Shown: piece after piece, positions 1-8,635 of the stretch
Numbering within the stretch: the first letter of the stretch is position 1
Layout: the number at the start of each line of letters is the position of its first letter
Translations under genes and position numbers: made by a program
The notes under the pieces: model-generated
Database searches by the model: none
The model's input: the letters and a program-made list of their open reading frames with translations, nothing else
What the model was told of the DNA's origin: nothing
Assembly (NCBI GenBank): GCA_003152275.1
Contig: PLZU01000077.1
Coordinates: 1-44,264 of the forward strand
From: Actinomycetota bacterium
GTDB lineage: Bacteria; Actinomycetota; Thermoleophilia; Gaiellales; Gaiellaceae
DNA length: 44,264 bases
Direction of reading: 5' to 3'

Positions 1-1070
1 TCAACTTCTTCTTCTTCGTCGCCGAGGAGGCGCGGCGGATCATGGCGCAGCTCGGCATCGCGCGCTTCGACGATCTCGTCGGCCGCGTCGACCTGCTCGA
101 CGTCGACACGGCGCTCGCGCAGTGGCGGGACCGCGGCGTCGACCTCTCGGCGATCCTGCACGACACCGGTGCCGACGGACCGCGCCGGCGCACGGAAGCG
201 CAGCCGCCCGCGCTCGAGGACGCGCTCGACCTACGCCTAATCGACGCGGCGCGTGAAGCAATCCAGGCCGTGGTGCCACAGCAGGCCGAGTTCGTCGTGG
301 CGAACCGGAATCGCACCGTGGGCGGCCTGCTCTCGAACGCGGTGACGAAGGCACACGGCGCAGCCGGCCTGCCACCGGGAACGATCCGCTTCACGCTGCG
401 CGGCTCGGCAGGACAGTCCTTCGGCGCCTGGCTCGCGCCCGGCATCGAGCTGACGCTTATCGGCGACGCGAACGACTACGTCGGGAAGGGCCTTTCCGGC
501 GGCGTGCTCTCCCTACGGCCACCAGAGAACGCTGCGTTCCGCCCAGAGGAGAACGTGATCGCGGGCAACACGATCCTCTACGGTGCGACCGCGGGCAGAG
601 CGTTCTTCTGCGGGCTCGTCGGAGAGCGCTTCGCCGTGCGCAACTCCGGCGCGACTGCGGTCGTCGAGGGCCTCGGCGATCACGGCTGCGAGTACATGAC
701 GGGCGGCGCGGTCGTCGTGCTCGGCCGCACCGGACGCAACTTTGGCGCCGGCATGAGCGGCGGCATCGCGTATGTGCTCGACGAGGATGGAACGTTTGCA
801 GAGCGCTGCAACCGCGAGCTGGTCGGTCTCGATCCGCTCGCGTTCGACGATGTCTCGATCGTGCGCGAGCTCGTGCAGGAGCACGAGCGGCGCACCGGCT
901 CACCGCTCGCGGGACGCATCCTCGACGACTGGCAGCATGTGCAGCTCCGCTTCGTCAAGGTGATGCCGCACGACTATCGCGCTGCACTCGAGCGCCACCA
1001 CGATCACCCGGTGTCGGCCGGTGGGCACGGCCTGTTCACCCGCGAGACCGAAACGGAAGAGGCGGCCTAG
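1..1070 (+). CDS. gltB: Glutamate synthase large subunit, C-terminal part (partial)
   Basis: The reading frame is open from the left edge (frame starting at base 3) and ends with TAG at 1068-1070, so this is the 3' end of a longer gene. The first residues continue into MAQLGIARFDDLVGR, typical of the end of the GltB synthase domain. The rest is the glycine-rich right-handed beta-helix (GXGXG/alpha subunit C-terminal) domain, with repeated turns such as GDANDYVGKGLSGG and GAGMSGGIAYV. GltB makes glutamate from glutamine and 2-oxoglutarate together with GltD, whose start lies 6 bases downstream. An ATG at 42 is internal and not the true start. Confidence 0.96.
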   Translation, partial: NFFFFVAEEARRIMAQLGIARFDDLVGRVDLLDVDTALAQWRDRGVDLSAILHDTGADGPRRRTEAQPPALEDALDLRLIDAAREAIQAVVPQQAEFVVANRNRTVGGLLSNAVTKAHGAAGLPPGTIRFTLRGSAGQSFGAWLAPGIELTLIGDANDYVGKGLSGGVLSLRPPENAAFRPEENVIAGNTILYGATAGRAFFCGLVGERFAVRNSGATAVVEGLGDHGCEYMTGGAVVVLGRTGRNFGAGMSGGIAYVLDEDGTFAERCNRELVGLDPLAFDDVSIVRELVQEHERRTGSPLAGRILDDWQHVQLRFVKVMPHDYRAALERHHDHPVSAGGHGLFTRETETEEAA

Positions 1071-1076
1071 TGGCCT

Positions 1077-2504
1077 ATGGGTGAGATCGGCGGCTTCAAG
1101 AAGTTCAGCCGCGCGGATCCACCCGAGCGCGTTCCCGGCGAGCGCATCGGCGACCACCGTGAGTTCGTGCGCGCACTGCCGCTCCTGGAGTTGCGCGAGC
1201 AGGGCGCGCGCTGCATGGAGTGCGGTGTGCCGTTCTGCCACCACGGCTGTCCGCTCGGAAATCTCATCCCCGACTGGAACGACCTTGTGTACCGTGACCG
1301 GTTCCGCGAGGCGATCGACCAACTCCACCGCACGAACAATTTCCCGGAGTTCACCGGGCGCCTCTGCCCCGCACCGTGCGAAGCGGCCTGCGTGCTCGAG
1401 ATCGAGGAGGGCAACGCCGTCACGATCAAGCAGATCGAGCTCGCGATCGTGACGCGCGCGTGGGAAGAGGGCTGGATCGTCCCGGAGCCGCCGGCGACCC
1501 GCAGCGGCCACAGCGTCGCCGTCGTTGGGTCGGGACCGGCGGGTCTCGCGTGCGCGCAACAACTGAACCGAAGCGGCCACGCGGTCACCGTGTTCGAGCG
1601 CGACGAAGCCGGCGGCGGCTTGGTCCGCTTCGGAATTCCAGACTTCAAAATCGAAAAGAACGTCGTCGAACGCAGGCTCGCGCAGCTCGCCGAGGAGGGC
1701 GTCGAGTTCCGCTTCGGCGTCGACGTCGGCGGCGACGTTGACGCCGCCGAGCTGCGAGACCGCTTCGATGCGGTTGTGCTCGCCGTCGGCTCCCGCGTTG
1801 CGCGCGACCTCCCAGTGCCCGGACGCGAGCTCTCGGGCGTGCACTTCGCGATGGAGTACCTCTACGGCCGGAACCGCGACCTCGCCGGCACGGCTGAGGC
1901 AGCCGTCAGCGCGCACGACAAGCACGTGATCGTGATCGGCGGCGGTGACACCGGAGCCGACTGCGTCGCGAGCGCGCACCGGGAGGGCGCGGCGTCCGTG
2001 ACCCAGATCGAGCTGCTCGGCGAGCCGCCGGCGCAGCGCTCGGACGCCCTCTCGCCGTGGCCGCTCTGGCCGGTGAAGTTGCGGACGTCGTACGCATTGA
2101 AGGAAGGCGGCGAGCGCAGCTTCGCGATCTCGACCACCGGGCTATCCGGCGACGAGCGAGTGGAGCGCATTCACTGGCTGCAGAACAGCGGCGCGCCGCC
2201 GTTCGCACCGATTCCGGGCACCGAAGAGTCGCATCCCGCAGATCTCGTCCTCCTCGCGATGGGCTTCGTCGGTCCTGAGCCGAGGCTGCCGGACGCGCTC
2301 GGCGTCGAGCGGGACGAGCGTGGCAATATCGCGGCCGCCGAGTACGCGGCCAGCGTGCCCGGTGTCTTCGCCGCGGGCGACGCACGCCGAGGGCAGTCGC
2401 TCATCGTGTGGGCAATCGAAGAGGGACGCCGCTGCGCTGGCGCGGTCGACGTGTGGTTCCATGCGAACTGCCGCGAGCCGGTCGCGGCGGCAGCAGGGCA
2501 ATGA
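1077..2504 (+). CDS. gltD: Glutamate synthase small (beta) subunit, NADPH-dependent
   Basis: 475 residues, the usual GltD length. The N-terminal region carries the Cys clusters for iron-sulfur centres (CMECGVPFCHHGCPLGN about 43-59 and CPAPCEAAC about 97-105). It is followed by an FAD-binding GSGPAGLACA motif near 151 and a second dinucleotide-binding motif IGGGDTGADC near 288. The subunit passes electrons from NAD(P)H to GltB. The start is the ATG six bases after the gltB stop, so the two genes are one operon. The stop overlaps the ATG of the next gene (ATGA). Confidence 0.96.
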   Translation: MGEIGGFKKFSRADPPERVPGERIGDHREFVRALPLLELREQGARCMECGVPFCHHGCPLGNLIPDWNDLVYRDRFREAIDQLHRTNNFPEFTGRLCPAPCEAACVLEIEEGNAVTIKQIELAIVTRAWEEGWIVPEPPATRSGHSVAVVGSGPAGLACAQQLNRSGHAVTVFERDEAGGGLVRFGIPDFKIEKNVVERRLAQLAEEGVEFRFGVDVGGDVDAAELRDRFDAVVLAVGSRVARDLPVPGRELSGVHFAMEYLYGRNRDLAGTAEAAVSAHDKHVIVIGGGDTGADCVASAHREGAASVTQIELLGEPPAQRSDALSPWPLWPVKLRTSYALKEGGERSFAISTTGLSGDERVERIHWLQNSGAPPFAPIPGTEESHPADLVLLAMGFVGPEPRLPDALGVERDERGNIAAAEYAASVPGVFAAGDARRGQSLIVWAIEEGRRCAGAVDVWFHANCREPVAAAAGQ

Positions 2505-3031
2505 AGCCGGGCCCGCGCGAAGGGTTCCGCTGGACGCGGGAGACGATCATCTACGCGTTCGAGCTCTGGCACCGCCGTTACCTGTGCTCGCCGACCGTCG
2601 CCGAATGGCGGCGCGCCGGACGCGACAACCCGTCAGCGACGACCGTGCGGAGCGCCTTTGGCTCGTGGAACAGCGCAGTCAAGGCGGCAGGGCTACGGCC
2701 GCGTCGGCCGGGGGAGGCTCGCAAGACTGGCTCACCCATGCTCGACCATCGACCGGCGGAGGCCGTCACACGCTGGCCGCCGCCACGGGTGGTGGAGCGC
2801 TTGCAGGCGTGGGCGCACGAGCACGGCCGGCCGCCGACGCTCGAGGAGTGGCGCCGCGCCGGCGCGCGCCATCCGTCCGCCGCAACGGTTCGCCGCCTCT
2901 TCGGCAGCTGGAACGCCGCGCTGGTCGCGGCCGGCTTCGAGATGCGCCCGCCCGGCGTCCCGGTCGAGCCGCGGAGCGCCACGCACGCGCGCTGCGAGAA
3001 AACGGGCCGCTGGACCGCACGGCCTGCTTGA
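2501..3031 (+). CDS. Protein with two homing-endonuclease-associated (HNH_repeat) units
   Basis: The start is the ATG at 2501 that overlaps the gltD stop (ATGA), giving 176 residues; the frame is open further upstream but that part lies inside gltD. Two similar units are visible, at about residues 12-64 and 95-145. Each has P-T-x-x-E-W-R-R-A-G, then PSA-TVR and FGSWN-A--AAG. This is the signature of the homing-endonuclease-associated repeat, a small putative DNA-binding module often found next to HNH nucleases. No HNH nuclease domain is present here, so this is likely a stand-alone DNA-binding protein. Coupling to gltD is clear, but no role in nitrogen metabolism can be inferred. Confidence 0.82.
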   Translation: MKPGPREGFRWTRETIIYAFELWHRRYLCSPTVAEWRRAGRDNPSATTVRSAFGSWNSAVKAAGLRPRRPGEARKTGSPMLDHRPAEAVTRWPPPRVVERLQAWAHEHGRPPTLEEWRRAGARHPSAATVRRLFGSWNAALVAAGFEMRPPGVPVEPRSATHARCEKTGRWTARPA

Positions 3032-3063
3032 CACTCAGGCCGCCACCGATGGATCATCGGTGG
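3028..3063 (+). promoter_or_regulatory. TTGACA box followed by a perfect 9-bp hairpin/palindrome
   Basis: TTGACA at 3028-3033 overlaps the stop of the HNH-repeat gene. It is followed by CCACCGATG (3043-3051), GAT, CATCGGTGG (3055-3063), a perfect inverted repeat. It has no T-tract, so it is a poor intrinsic terminator. It could be an operator for the next gene, whose ribosome site GAAGGAGG ends five bases before the ATG at 3096. The function is unproven. Confidence 0.45.
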
Positions 3064-3095
3064 ACCAGCCTGCGGCCCGCTCCGAAGGAGGCCGC

Positions 3096-4025
3096 ATGCC
3101 CGCCACTGGAACGACCGTAGCCCGGATCACGAACGTTGCGATCCAACCGGATACCGAGGCGGCAGACCTGTACCGCTCCGCGCGCGTGGCCGGCTTTCCG
3201 GCCGACCCGAGCCTGAACCTGCAGCGCTTCGCCGGCAAGACAATCGAGCACCTCACCTTCACGCACGTCTACCTCGGTGGCGCCGCGGCCTGGCGCTCGG
3301 ACGACATCCAGCAGATCGACTGGGCGCTGCCGGCAGCGATGCAGGACTCGCAGCTGAACAACGTGCTCGCGCAGTACTTCCCGGACGGCAAGCCGACGAC
3401 GACGTTCAAGCCCTCTCGAATCTTCGACAGCTCGGTTCCGGCACGCGTGTACCGGGACACGATCGAGAGCCTCGTCGCCTCGCTCGATCAGTCAGGGACG
3501 CTATCTGGCTTCGATCTCGCGTCGAGCGTCTTCTGTCTGCTGCTGCCGGAGGGGGTCGTGCTCGTGGACGGAATCTCGACCGGCCACAACGGCGTCGACT
3601 CGAAGCACGGACTCGGTGGTTACCACGGATCGATCCACGCGAAGCGCGGCTCGAAGATGGAGACGGTCTACTACGCCGTCTGCGTGTACTCGGAAGGCAC
3701 GAACGGCATCGCCGTCTTCCCGGACGCGTGGAAAAACACGTGCGCGGTCTTCTACCACGAGTTGTGCGAGGCGCGAACGGATCCGGACGTCGAGGACGCG
3801 ATCCGCGCAGGCAACTCACCGCATGCGAACGACTTCCTCGGCTGGTACTCGCTGCAAGGCGGCGAGATCGGCGACATCCCGCTCGAGGAAGCGGGCGCGA
3901 ACCTGACGTCGATCATCAGGGAGGTCAAGCTCGCGGCGGGCAGCAAGACGGTCCCCGTCCAGTTCATGTGGTCGAACGCCGTTGCCGGCCCCGAAGGGCC
4001 GATCACACGCAAGCACGCTCCGTAA
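3096..4025 (+). CDS. Putative zincin-like protein with HELxE...EIGD motif
   Basis: 309 residues from ATG 3096, preceded by GAAGGAGG, which decides the start within a longer open frame. I do not recognise a named family for the whole protein. Near residue 221 it has YHELCEARTDPD, and about 30 residues later GWYS--GGEIGDI. The combination HELxEa.TDP ... GW...G.EigD recurs in bacterial and exordium-like proteins suspected to be zinc metalloproteases, with His-Glu and later acidic residues as candidate ligands. The classical HExxH second His is absent (the position holds Glu). There is no signal peptide or TM segment, so it is probably cytoplasmic. Catalysis is inference only. Confidence 0.7.
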   Translation: MPATGTTVARITNVAIQPDTEAADLYRSARVAGFPADPSLNLQRFAGKTIEHLTFTHVYLGGAAAWRSDDIQQIDWALPAAMQDSQLNNVLAQYFPDGKPTTTFKPSRIFDSSVPARVYRDTIESLVASLDQSGTLSGFDLASSVFCLLLPEGVVLVDGISTGHNGVDSKHGLGGYHGSIHAKRGSKMETVYYAVCVYSEGTNGIAVFPDAWKNTCAVFYHELCEARTDPDVEDAIRAGNSPHANDFLGWYSLQGGEIGDIPLEEAGANLTSIIREVKLAAGSKTVPVQFMWSNAVAGPEGPITRKHAP

Positions 4026-4035
4026 GATCGGAGTG

Positions 4036-4419
4036 ATGCAGCACGAGTTCGCGATCGCGACCCGCTGGCCCGACTTCGACGCGCTCGGCCACTTGAACCA
4101 GGCCGTCTACCACGTCTACCTCGACGAAGCGCGGGACGACGCGCTGCGAAAGACGGTCGGCGACTTCACCGCGTGGCCGAACATCGTCGTCCACACGTCG
4201 ATCGACTATCGGCGGGAGATCGCGCTCGGCATGCGCGAGATTATCGTCCGCACGCAGATCACGGAGGTCGGTCGGTCGAGCGTCCGCTTCAAGCAGACCG
4301 TGTCGACGCCGGACGGTGAGATCGCCGCCGAGGCCGAGGCCGTGCTCGTCGCGTGGGATCTCGAGGCGCGCCGGTCGCGCGAGATCACACAGACGGAGCG
4401 GGAGCGCTTGACGCGGTGA
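4036..4419 (+). CDS. Acyl-CoA thioesterase, hotdog fold (YbgC/4HBT family)
   Basis: 127 residues from ATG 4036; a GTG directly before it at 4033 is a possible alternative. The N-terminal stretch [19 protein letters not shown] is the classic hotdog motif (R-x2-D-x2-G-H-x-N/Y), in which the Asp is the usual catalytic residue of 4-hydroxybenzoyl-CoA-type thioesterases. Length and motif fit a small homomultimeric cytoplasmic thioesterase; the substrate cannot be read from sequence. Its last 35 bases overlap the convergent DUF4389 gene. Confidence 0.88.
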   Translation: MQHEFAIATRWPDFDALGHLNQAVYHVYLDEARDDALRKTVGDFTAWPNIVVHTSIDYRREIALGMREIIVRTQITEVGRSSVRFKQTVSTPDGEIAAEAEAVLVAWDLEARRSREITQTERERLTR

Positions 4420-5083
4420 CGGGCTCGTTCTCGCCGGCATCCAGGCGGAACGGCGGATACTCCGGCGTCAGCAGCGCCGCGTAGGCCCAGACGCGCCAGG
4501 CCCAGCGGTTGAGCCCGAGCACGAAATCGAAGATCGAGCGCGGATAGTCGCCGCGGAAGAGCAGCACGAGACTCGCGACGAAGACGAGCAGGCCCGTGAG
4601 CCCGAACGAGCCGCCACCCGACCAGCTGGTGTGGCCCGCCGCGAAGGAGATGCCGCCGCCGGCAAAGACCCCGGCGATCACGTACTGCGGGATGCCCGCG
4701 AGCCACCAGCCGATCAACGCGAGGCCCTTGCGCTGCCGCTCCGGGTACGCGATATCGAGGCGCGCCGGATAGTCCGGCACGTCTTCGAGCGTGAACGGCG
4801 GATAGCGGTCCGTCCCGTTCGCGCCGTACAAGTAGAAGGAGACGCGCCACGACCACCGTAGAACGCCGAGATTGAAGTCGAAGATCCCACGCGGATAGCT
4901 GCCCGTGAAGAGGAGCGTGAAGAACGCGACGATGGTGAGCACGAAGAACGCGATGAAGAGGAACAAAAGCACGATCACGTGCGGGATCGCGAGCAACCAT
5001 TTGACCAACCAGAGCGCGCGCGACGGGTTGTCGAAATGGCCTTCGACGCTCACCGAAGAGCGAGCTGCAACGGTCGCCTGCAC
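4385..5083 (-). CDS. DUF4389 membrane protein
   Basis: 232 residues from a GTG start. The sequence alternates long hydrophobic segments (about residues 27-60 and two more around 125-175) with conserved aromatic-rich loops: [18 protein letters not shown] near 60 and the related [17 protein letters not shown] near 175. Two such repeats are characteristic of DUF4389. It should be an inner-membrane protein with about four TM segments. The family function is unknown. The 3' end overlaps the end of the thioesterase gene, transcribed toward it. Confidence 0.85.
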   Translation of the reverse strand: MQATVAARSSVSVEGHFDNPSRALWLVKWLLAIPHVIVLLFLFIAFFVLTIVAFFTLLFTGSYPRGIFDFNLGVLRWSWRVSFYLYGANGTDRYPPFTLEDVPDYPARLDIAYPERQRKGLALIGWWLAGIPQYVIAGVFAGGGISFAAGHTSWSGGGSFGLTGLLVFVASLVLLFRGDYPRSIFDFVLGLNRWAWRVWAYAALLTPEYPPFRLDAGENEPVTASSAPAPSV

Positions 5084-5142
5084 CGCCGCATCATTTCACG
5101 AATTCACATCGAGGACTTACACCCCGCTTCTACCTTCTGTGC

Positions 5143-5745
5143 ATGGACGAACACCTGAAGCTGAGCCGTCGCGACTCGCTGCTCGCGGCCGGCGATCTGA
5201 CCGCCGCAGCGCTCATCCCCGAGGCCGCGTCCGCGGCCCGGTCCGGGCCCGCGGCCGTCGCATCGGGCGCGATCTCGTGCGTCCTCACGCCGGAGCTGAC
5301 CCAGGGGCCGTACTACGTGCCAAACGAGAAGGTGCGCCGCAACATCACCGAAGGCAAGCCCGGCGTCCCGCTCGACCTCCGCCTCACCGTCGTCGACGCC
5401 TCGACCTGCAAACCGATCAAGAGCGCCGCCGTCGACATCTGGCACGCGGACGCGCTCGGCGTCTACTCGGGGGCGATCGCCAACGACCCCGGGACGAATT
5501 TCATGCGCGGTGTGCAAAAGACGGACAGCACCGGGCTCGCCCGCTTCGAATCCGTCTACCCCGGCTGGTACCAGGGCCGCGCGGTGCACATCCACGTGAA
5601 GGTGCATCTCGGCGGCACGGTCGTGCACACAGGCCAGTTGTTTTTCAACGACGCCTTCACCGACACCGTGTACAAACGGTCGCCGTACAACACACGCGGA
5701 AGCCGCGATACACGCAACGCGAGCGACTCGATCTACCGCGGCTGA
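5143..5745 (+). CDS. Intradiol ring-cleavage dioxygenase-like protein
   Basis: 200 residues. The body follows the intradiol dioxygenase core: LTPELTQGPYYV, VDIWHADALGVYSG, GLARFESVYPGWYQGRAVHIHVKV. The two Tyr (in GVYSG and GWYQGR) and two His (HIHVK) correspond to the four non-haem Fe(III) ligands, so an active centre is possible. The N-terminus has SRRDSLLAAG, a weak twin-arginine-like motif followed by a poor hydrophobic stretch, so export by Tat is plausible but unsure. Secreted paralogues of this type in soil bacteria act on catechol-like aromatics; the substrate is unknown. Confidence 0.88.
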   Translation: MDEHLKLSRRDSLLAAGDLTAAALIPEAASAARSGPAAVASGAISCVLTPELTQGPYYVPNEKVRRNITEGKPGVPLDLRLTVVDASTCKPIKSAAVDIWHADALGVYSGAIANDPGTNFMRGVQKTDSTGLARFESVYPGWYQGRAVHIHVKVHLGGTVVHTGQLFFNDAFTDTVYKRSPYNTRGSRDTRNASDSIYRG

Positions 5746-5757
5746 CCCAACCGGGGG

Positions 5758-5791
5758 TTGACACTCCCTTAGCTCCCACGGAAAACGTGGG
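5758..5791 (+). promoter_or_regulatory. TTGACA box and hairpin enclosing the CAP-gene start codon
   Basis: TTGACA lies at 5758-5763. CCCACG (5775-5780), GAAAA, CGTGGG (5786-5791) forms a 6-bp stem whose 3' arm contains the GTG start at 5787. The layout TTGACACTC followed by an inverted repeat resembles the one upstream of 3096. It could limit translation or be an operator. Confidence 0.35.
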
Positions 5792-6461
5792 TATCAGGGG
5801 TCTGCGGTTACCAGTAGCTCTTTTCGTATGCGCCGTCACTGCCGCGCTCGGCCTGGCCGCGGCCGCGGGCGCGGCCGACGATCCCTACGCGGCCCTGCTC
5901 GCCCCGAGCGGCACGTGCGGGGCTGCAGCCGACCAGCTCGACCTCGACTCCGCGACGGCGCAACTTGCGATGCAGTGCCTCACGAACTACGCGCGCGCGC
6001 AGCAAAGCCTCCCGCCGTTGCAGCTGAACCCAACGCTGAACACGGCGGGACAGACAAAGCTAAAAAGCGACATCACGTGCGCCGAGTTCAGCCACACGCC
6101 CTGCGGGCAACCCTTCGACGCGGTATTCGCGACGTACGTCATGGGAGCGACGAGCTACCAGATCGGCGAGAACATCGCCTGGGGCACCGGCAGTTACGGA
6201 ACACCGCGCCAGGCGATGAACGGCTGGCTGCATTCGACCGGACACCGCGAGAACATTCTCACCGCCGCCTATGCGGAGCTCGGCATCGGCTACCTACCGG
6301 AGCAAACGTTCCAGGGCTACAGCGGAGCGACGCTCTGGTCACAGGAATTCGGACTTCGTAGCCCGTCGTCGAGCACCGTCTCCACGCCGCCCGTCGCGCA
6401 TAAGCCGGCGCAGAAGCAGAAGCCGAAGCCCAAACCGAAGCCTCACAAGCCCAAGCGCTAG
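5787..6461 (+). CDS. Secreted CAP-domain (SCP/PR-1-like) protein
   Basis: 224 residues from GTG 5787, chosen because it gives a clean signal peptide (GLRLPVALFVCAVTAALGL, cleavage near AGAADD); the open frame runs further upstream without a coding look. The CAP domain follows with CLTNYARAQ, FSHTPCG, YQIGENIAWG, MNGWLHSTGHRENIL and the closing WSQEFG. The GENIA, HRENIL and H residues fit bacterial CAP proteins. The last 30 residues are a Lys/Pro-rich tail (KPKPKPKPHKPKR), perhaps binding the cell surface. Bacterial CAP proteins are extracellular; their activity is mostly unknown. Confidence 0.9.
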   Translation: MGIRGLRLPVALFVCAVTAALGLAAAAGAADDPYAALLAPSGTCGAAADQLDLDSATAQLAMQCLTNYARAQQSLPPLQLNPTLNTAGQTKLKSDITCAEFSHTPCGQPFDAVFATYVMGATSYQIGENIAWGTGSYGTPRQAMNGWLHSTGHRENILTAAYAELGIGYLPEQTFQGYSGATLWSQEFGLRSPSSSTVSTPPVAHKPAQKQKPKPKPKPHKPKR

Positions 6462-7246
6462 CGGAACGTGTAGCGCAGGAAGAGGTGCTCGCCGGCGCGT
6501 CGCAACGACAGCAGGCGTGGAGCCACGCGCGCTTTCGGCAGCAGCTCGACACCTTCGACGAGCCCGAACCGTCGGCCGGACGCGAGCCTGCCAGCGAGCA
6601 CCGGTGACACGGTGAGGAAGAGCTCGTCGACGAGACCCTGGGCAACGAGCTCGCCGAACGTCGACGGGCCTGCCTCTGCGAGCACGAGCGAATGCCCGCG
6701 GCTGCGCAACAGCTGGAGTGCGGCACCGAGGTCGACCCGATCGCCGTCATTGACGGCGACGACATGCGGAACGACGCCTTCGAGCCCTGCCGCACCGCGC
6801 ACGGTCGTCAGGACGGCGGCGTCTGCGAGCACCGGGTGGGTTACATCGAGCGACGCGCCCGTGGTCACGACCGCCACCGCCGGGTGCTCCGACTTGCCGA
6901 GTCGCGTCCGCAAGTCGGCGAACGCGTTCTTGCCGGCGGGGTAGACGCCATCCGGCCGCCAGCGCCCCTTCGGGGACGCGAGCAGCGTGCTGGAGCCGAT
7001 CAACACGACGTCCGCGAACGCGCGCAACAACCCCATCACGAATTTGTCGTCCTCGCTCTCGTCGGCGATAAGCGCGTTCGAGCCCTCGAGCGCAGGGATC
7101 GCGACGACACCATCGAGCGTCTCGACGAAGTTCGCGTAGACGCACGGCCCCCGGAAGCCGAGCGCTCCTGCATAGAGCGCACGCAACTCATCCGGCAGGT
7201 CGCGCTGCGGAAGCCCATCTTGCTCCCACAGGAGCTCGAGGGTCAT
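6458..7246 (-). CDS. RibD C-terminal-domain reductase (pyrimidine/DHFR-like)
   Basis: 262 residues. It has the RibD_C/HTP-reductase pattern: YANFVETLDGVVAIP near 40, DKFVMGLLRAFADVVLIGSSTLL near 70, LAEAGPSTFGELVAQGLVDELFLTVSPVLAG near 200. These enzymes bind NADPH and reduce a pterin- or pyrimidine-like ribosylated substrate. The ATG at 7246 overlaps the folE stop (ATGA), so it is translationally coupled to GTP cyclohydrolase I. This suggests a pterin, folate or deazaflavin role rather than main riboflavin synthesis, because no deaminase domain is attached. The last bases overlap the convergent CAP gene by 4 nt. Confidence 0.88.
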   Translation of the reverse strand: MTLELLWEQDGLPQRDLPDELRALYAGALGFRGPCVYANFVETLDGVVAIPALEGSNALIADESEDDKFVMGLLRAFADVVLIGSSTLLASPKGRWRPDGVYPAGKNAFADLRTRLGKSEHPAVAVVTTGASLDVTHPVLADAAVLTTVRGAAGLEGVVPHVVAVNDGDRVDLGAALQLLRSRGHSLVLAEAGPSTFGELVAQGLVDELFLTVSPVLAGRLASGRRFGLVEGVELLPKARVAPRLLSLRRAGEHLFLRYTFR

Positions 7247-7896
7247 TGGCTCCGGTGGGGGCTCCGGCGAGCGCGCACCTCGTCGAGGAACTCGCGCCGC
7301 AGGTCGGCGTCCTCGTCGTAGAGCCCGCGCCAGAACGTCGTCACCGTGCGCGACCCTTCCTCCTCGACGCCGCGCATCTGCGTGCAGAGGTGGGCGGCCT
7401 CGATGTGCACCGCGACGCCGCGAGGTTCCACGAGATCGAGAAGCCGGTCCGCGATCTGCTCTCCGAGCCGCTCCTGCACGGTGAAACGGCGTGCGTACAG
7501 CCGAACGAGCCGCGTCAACTTCGAAATGCCGAGGATCTCGCCGTTGGCGATATACGCCAAATGCGCCACGCCGTGAAACGGCAGTGCGTGATGCTCGCAC
7601 AGCGAGAAGAACGAGATCGGCCCTTCGACGATCTGGCTGTGCAACCCGTTGACGCCTCGCGGCCGCTCGGACGGAAAAGCCGTGCGCAGCTTCTCGTCGC
7701 CGTCGTAGCCCGCCGTCGCCTCGAACATCGCACGGAGAAAACGGCGTGGAGTCTCGCGCGTTCCGGGCGTTTCGAGATCCATGCCGAGCGCCGTGAGAAT
7801 CTCGGCGATGCTGCGCTCGTAGCGCGCCCACTCCTCCAGTGAGATCGTGCGTTCGTCGTCCGGTTCCGGTCGCGCCGGCAATTCAACGATGCTCAA
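7243..7896 (-). CDS. folE: GTP cyclohydrolase I
   Basis: 217 residues. It converts GTP to 7,8-dihydroneopterin triphosphate, the entry to folate, biopterin and 7-deazaguanine synthesis. Zinc ligands Cys100, His103 (FFSLCEHH) and Cys171 (AHLCTQMRG) are all present, as is ISKLTRLV. The start is TTG at 7896 with a strong AGGAGG seven bases before it. It overlaps the preceding CDP-alcohol phosphotransferase gene by 14 nt and the following RibD-like gene by 4 nt, so the three form an operon. Confidence 0.96.
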   Translation of the reverse strand: MSIVELPARPEPDDERTISLEEWARYERSIAEILTALGMDLETPGTRETPRRFLRAMFEATAGYDGDEKLRTAFPSERPRGVNGLHSQIVEGPISFFSLCEHHALPFHGVAHLAYIANGEILGISKLTRLVRLYARRFTVQERLGEQIADRLLDLVEPRGVAVHIEAAHLCTQMRGVEEEGSRTVTTFWRGLYDEDADLRREFLDEVRARRSPHRSQ

Positions 7897-8635
7897 GCGA
7901 AACCTCCTGATTCGATGGAGTCAGCAGAAAGAGTCCGGCGACGAACACGACCTGCGTGAGCAGAATCCACACGTACACGACCGGCTGGCCCGCCGCGATG
8001 CAGATGCCGAAAACCGCAAGCTGCGAGGACATGCCGAGCTGGGCAAGCGCTCCGACCTTGGCTAGATCGGTGCGTCCGCGCAGGAAGAGCTCTACCAGCC
8101 GGTCCTGCCACCCGTAGACGAGGCCGTAGACCCGCCCGAGCACCGATGCATCCCAGGCAGCCGGCGCACCCCGCGCAAGGCGCTCGACGTTGAAGTTGAT
8201 GCTCAGCACCGCAGTCAGCGCGACGAATCCCAGCGCAGCGACGAACGGCCGGCCGGTGTACCACCCGAGGCCGGCGAAGAGTGCGGCGTCGACGAGCAGG
8301 TCGCACTCGGAGTCGAGGTAGCGGCCAAACGCGGTGACGCGGCCGGTGAGCCGCGCGAGCTGGCCGTCCGCGTTGTCGAACACCGTCTTCGCTTGAACGA
8401 GCAAGGCCGCGACAATAAGGTGGCCGCGAGCGAGCTCGACCGCGCCGGCAACGCCGAACGCAGCGGACGCAAGCACGACCGCCGGTGGCGGCACGCGCAG
8501 CGGCGCGAGCGCGAGCACGACGAGATGGGCAAGCGGCCGGAAGACGACCTCGCACACCGTCTCCTGCCGCAGCCTTGCCTTGCGCGAGCGCGCGAGCTTA
8601 GACAAACGCCCCTTCACCAACGGGCTCGCCTGCAC
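7883..8635 (-). CDS. CDP-alcohol phosphatidyltransferase family protein
   Basis: 250 residues with several TM segments. The full catalytic signature D-x2-D-G-x2-A-R-x8-G-x3-D-x3-D is present: Asp87, Asp90, Gly104, Asp108 and Asp112. The enzyme transfers a CDP-linked phospholipid or polyol-phosphate head group in the membrane; the acceptor is not predictable. The first 12 codons overlap the end of the upstream oxidoreductase gene, so a start slightly further in is possible. It lies in the same minus-strand operon as folE. Confidence 0.9.
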   Translation of the reverse strand: MQASPLVKGRLSKLARSRKARLRQETVCEVVFRPLAHLVVLALAPLRVPPPAVVLASAAFGVAGAVELARGHLIVAALLVQAKTVFDNADGQLARLTGRVTAFGRYLDSECDLLVDAALFAGLGWYTGRPFVAALGFVALTAVLSINFNVERLARGAPAAWDASVLGRVYGLVYGWQDRLVELFLRGRTDLAKVGALAQLGMSSQLAVFGICIAAGQPVVYVWILLTQVVFVAGLFLLTPSNQEVSLEHR

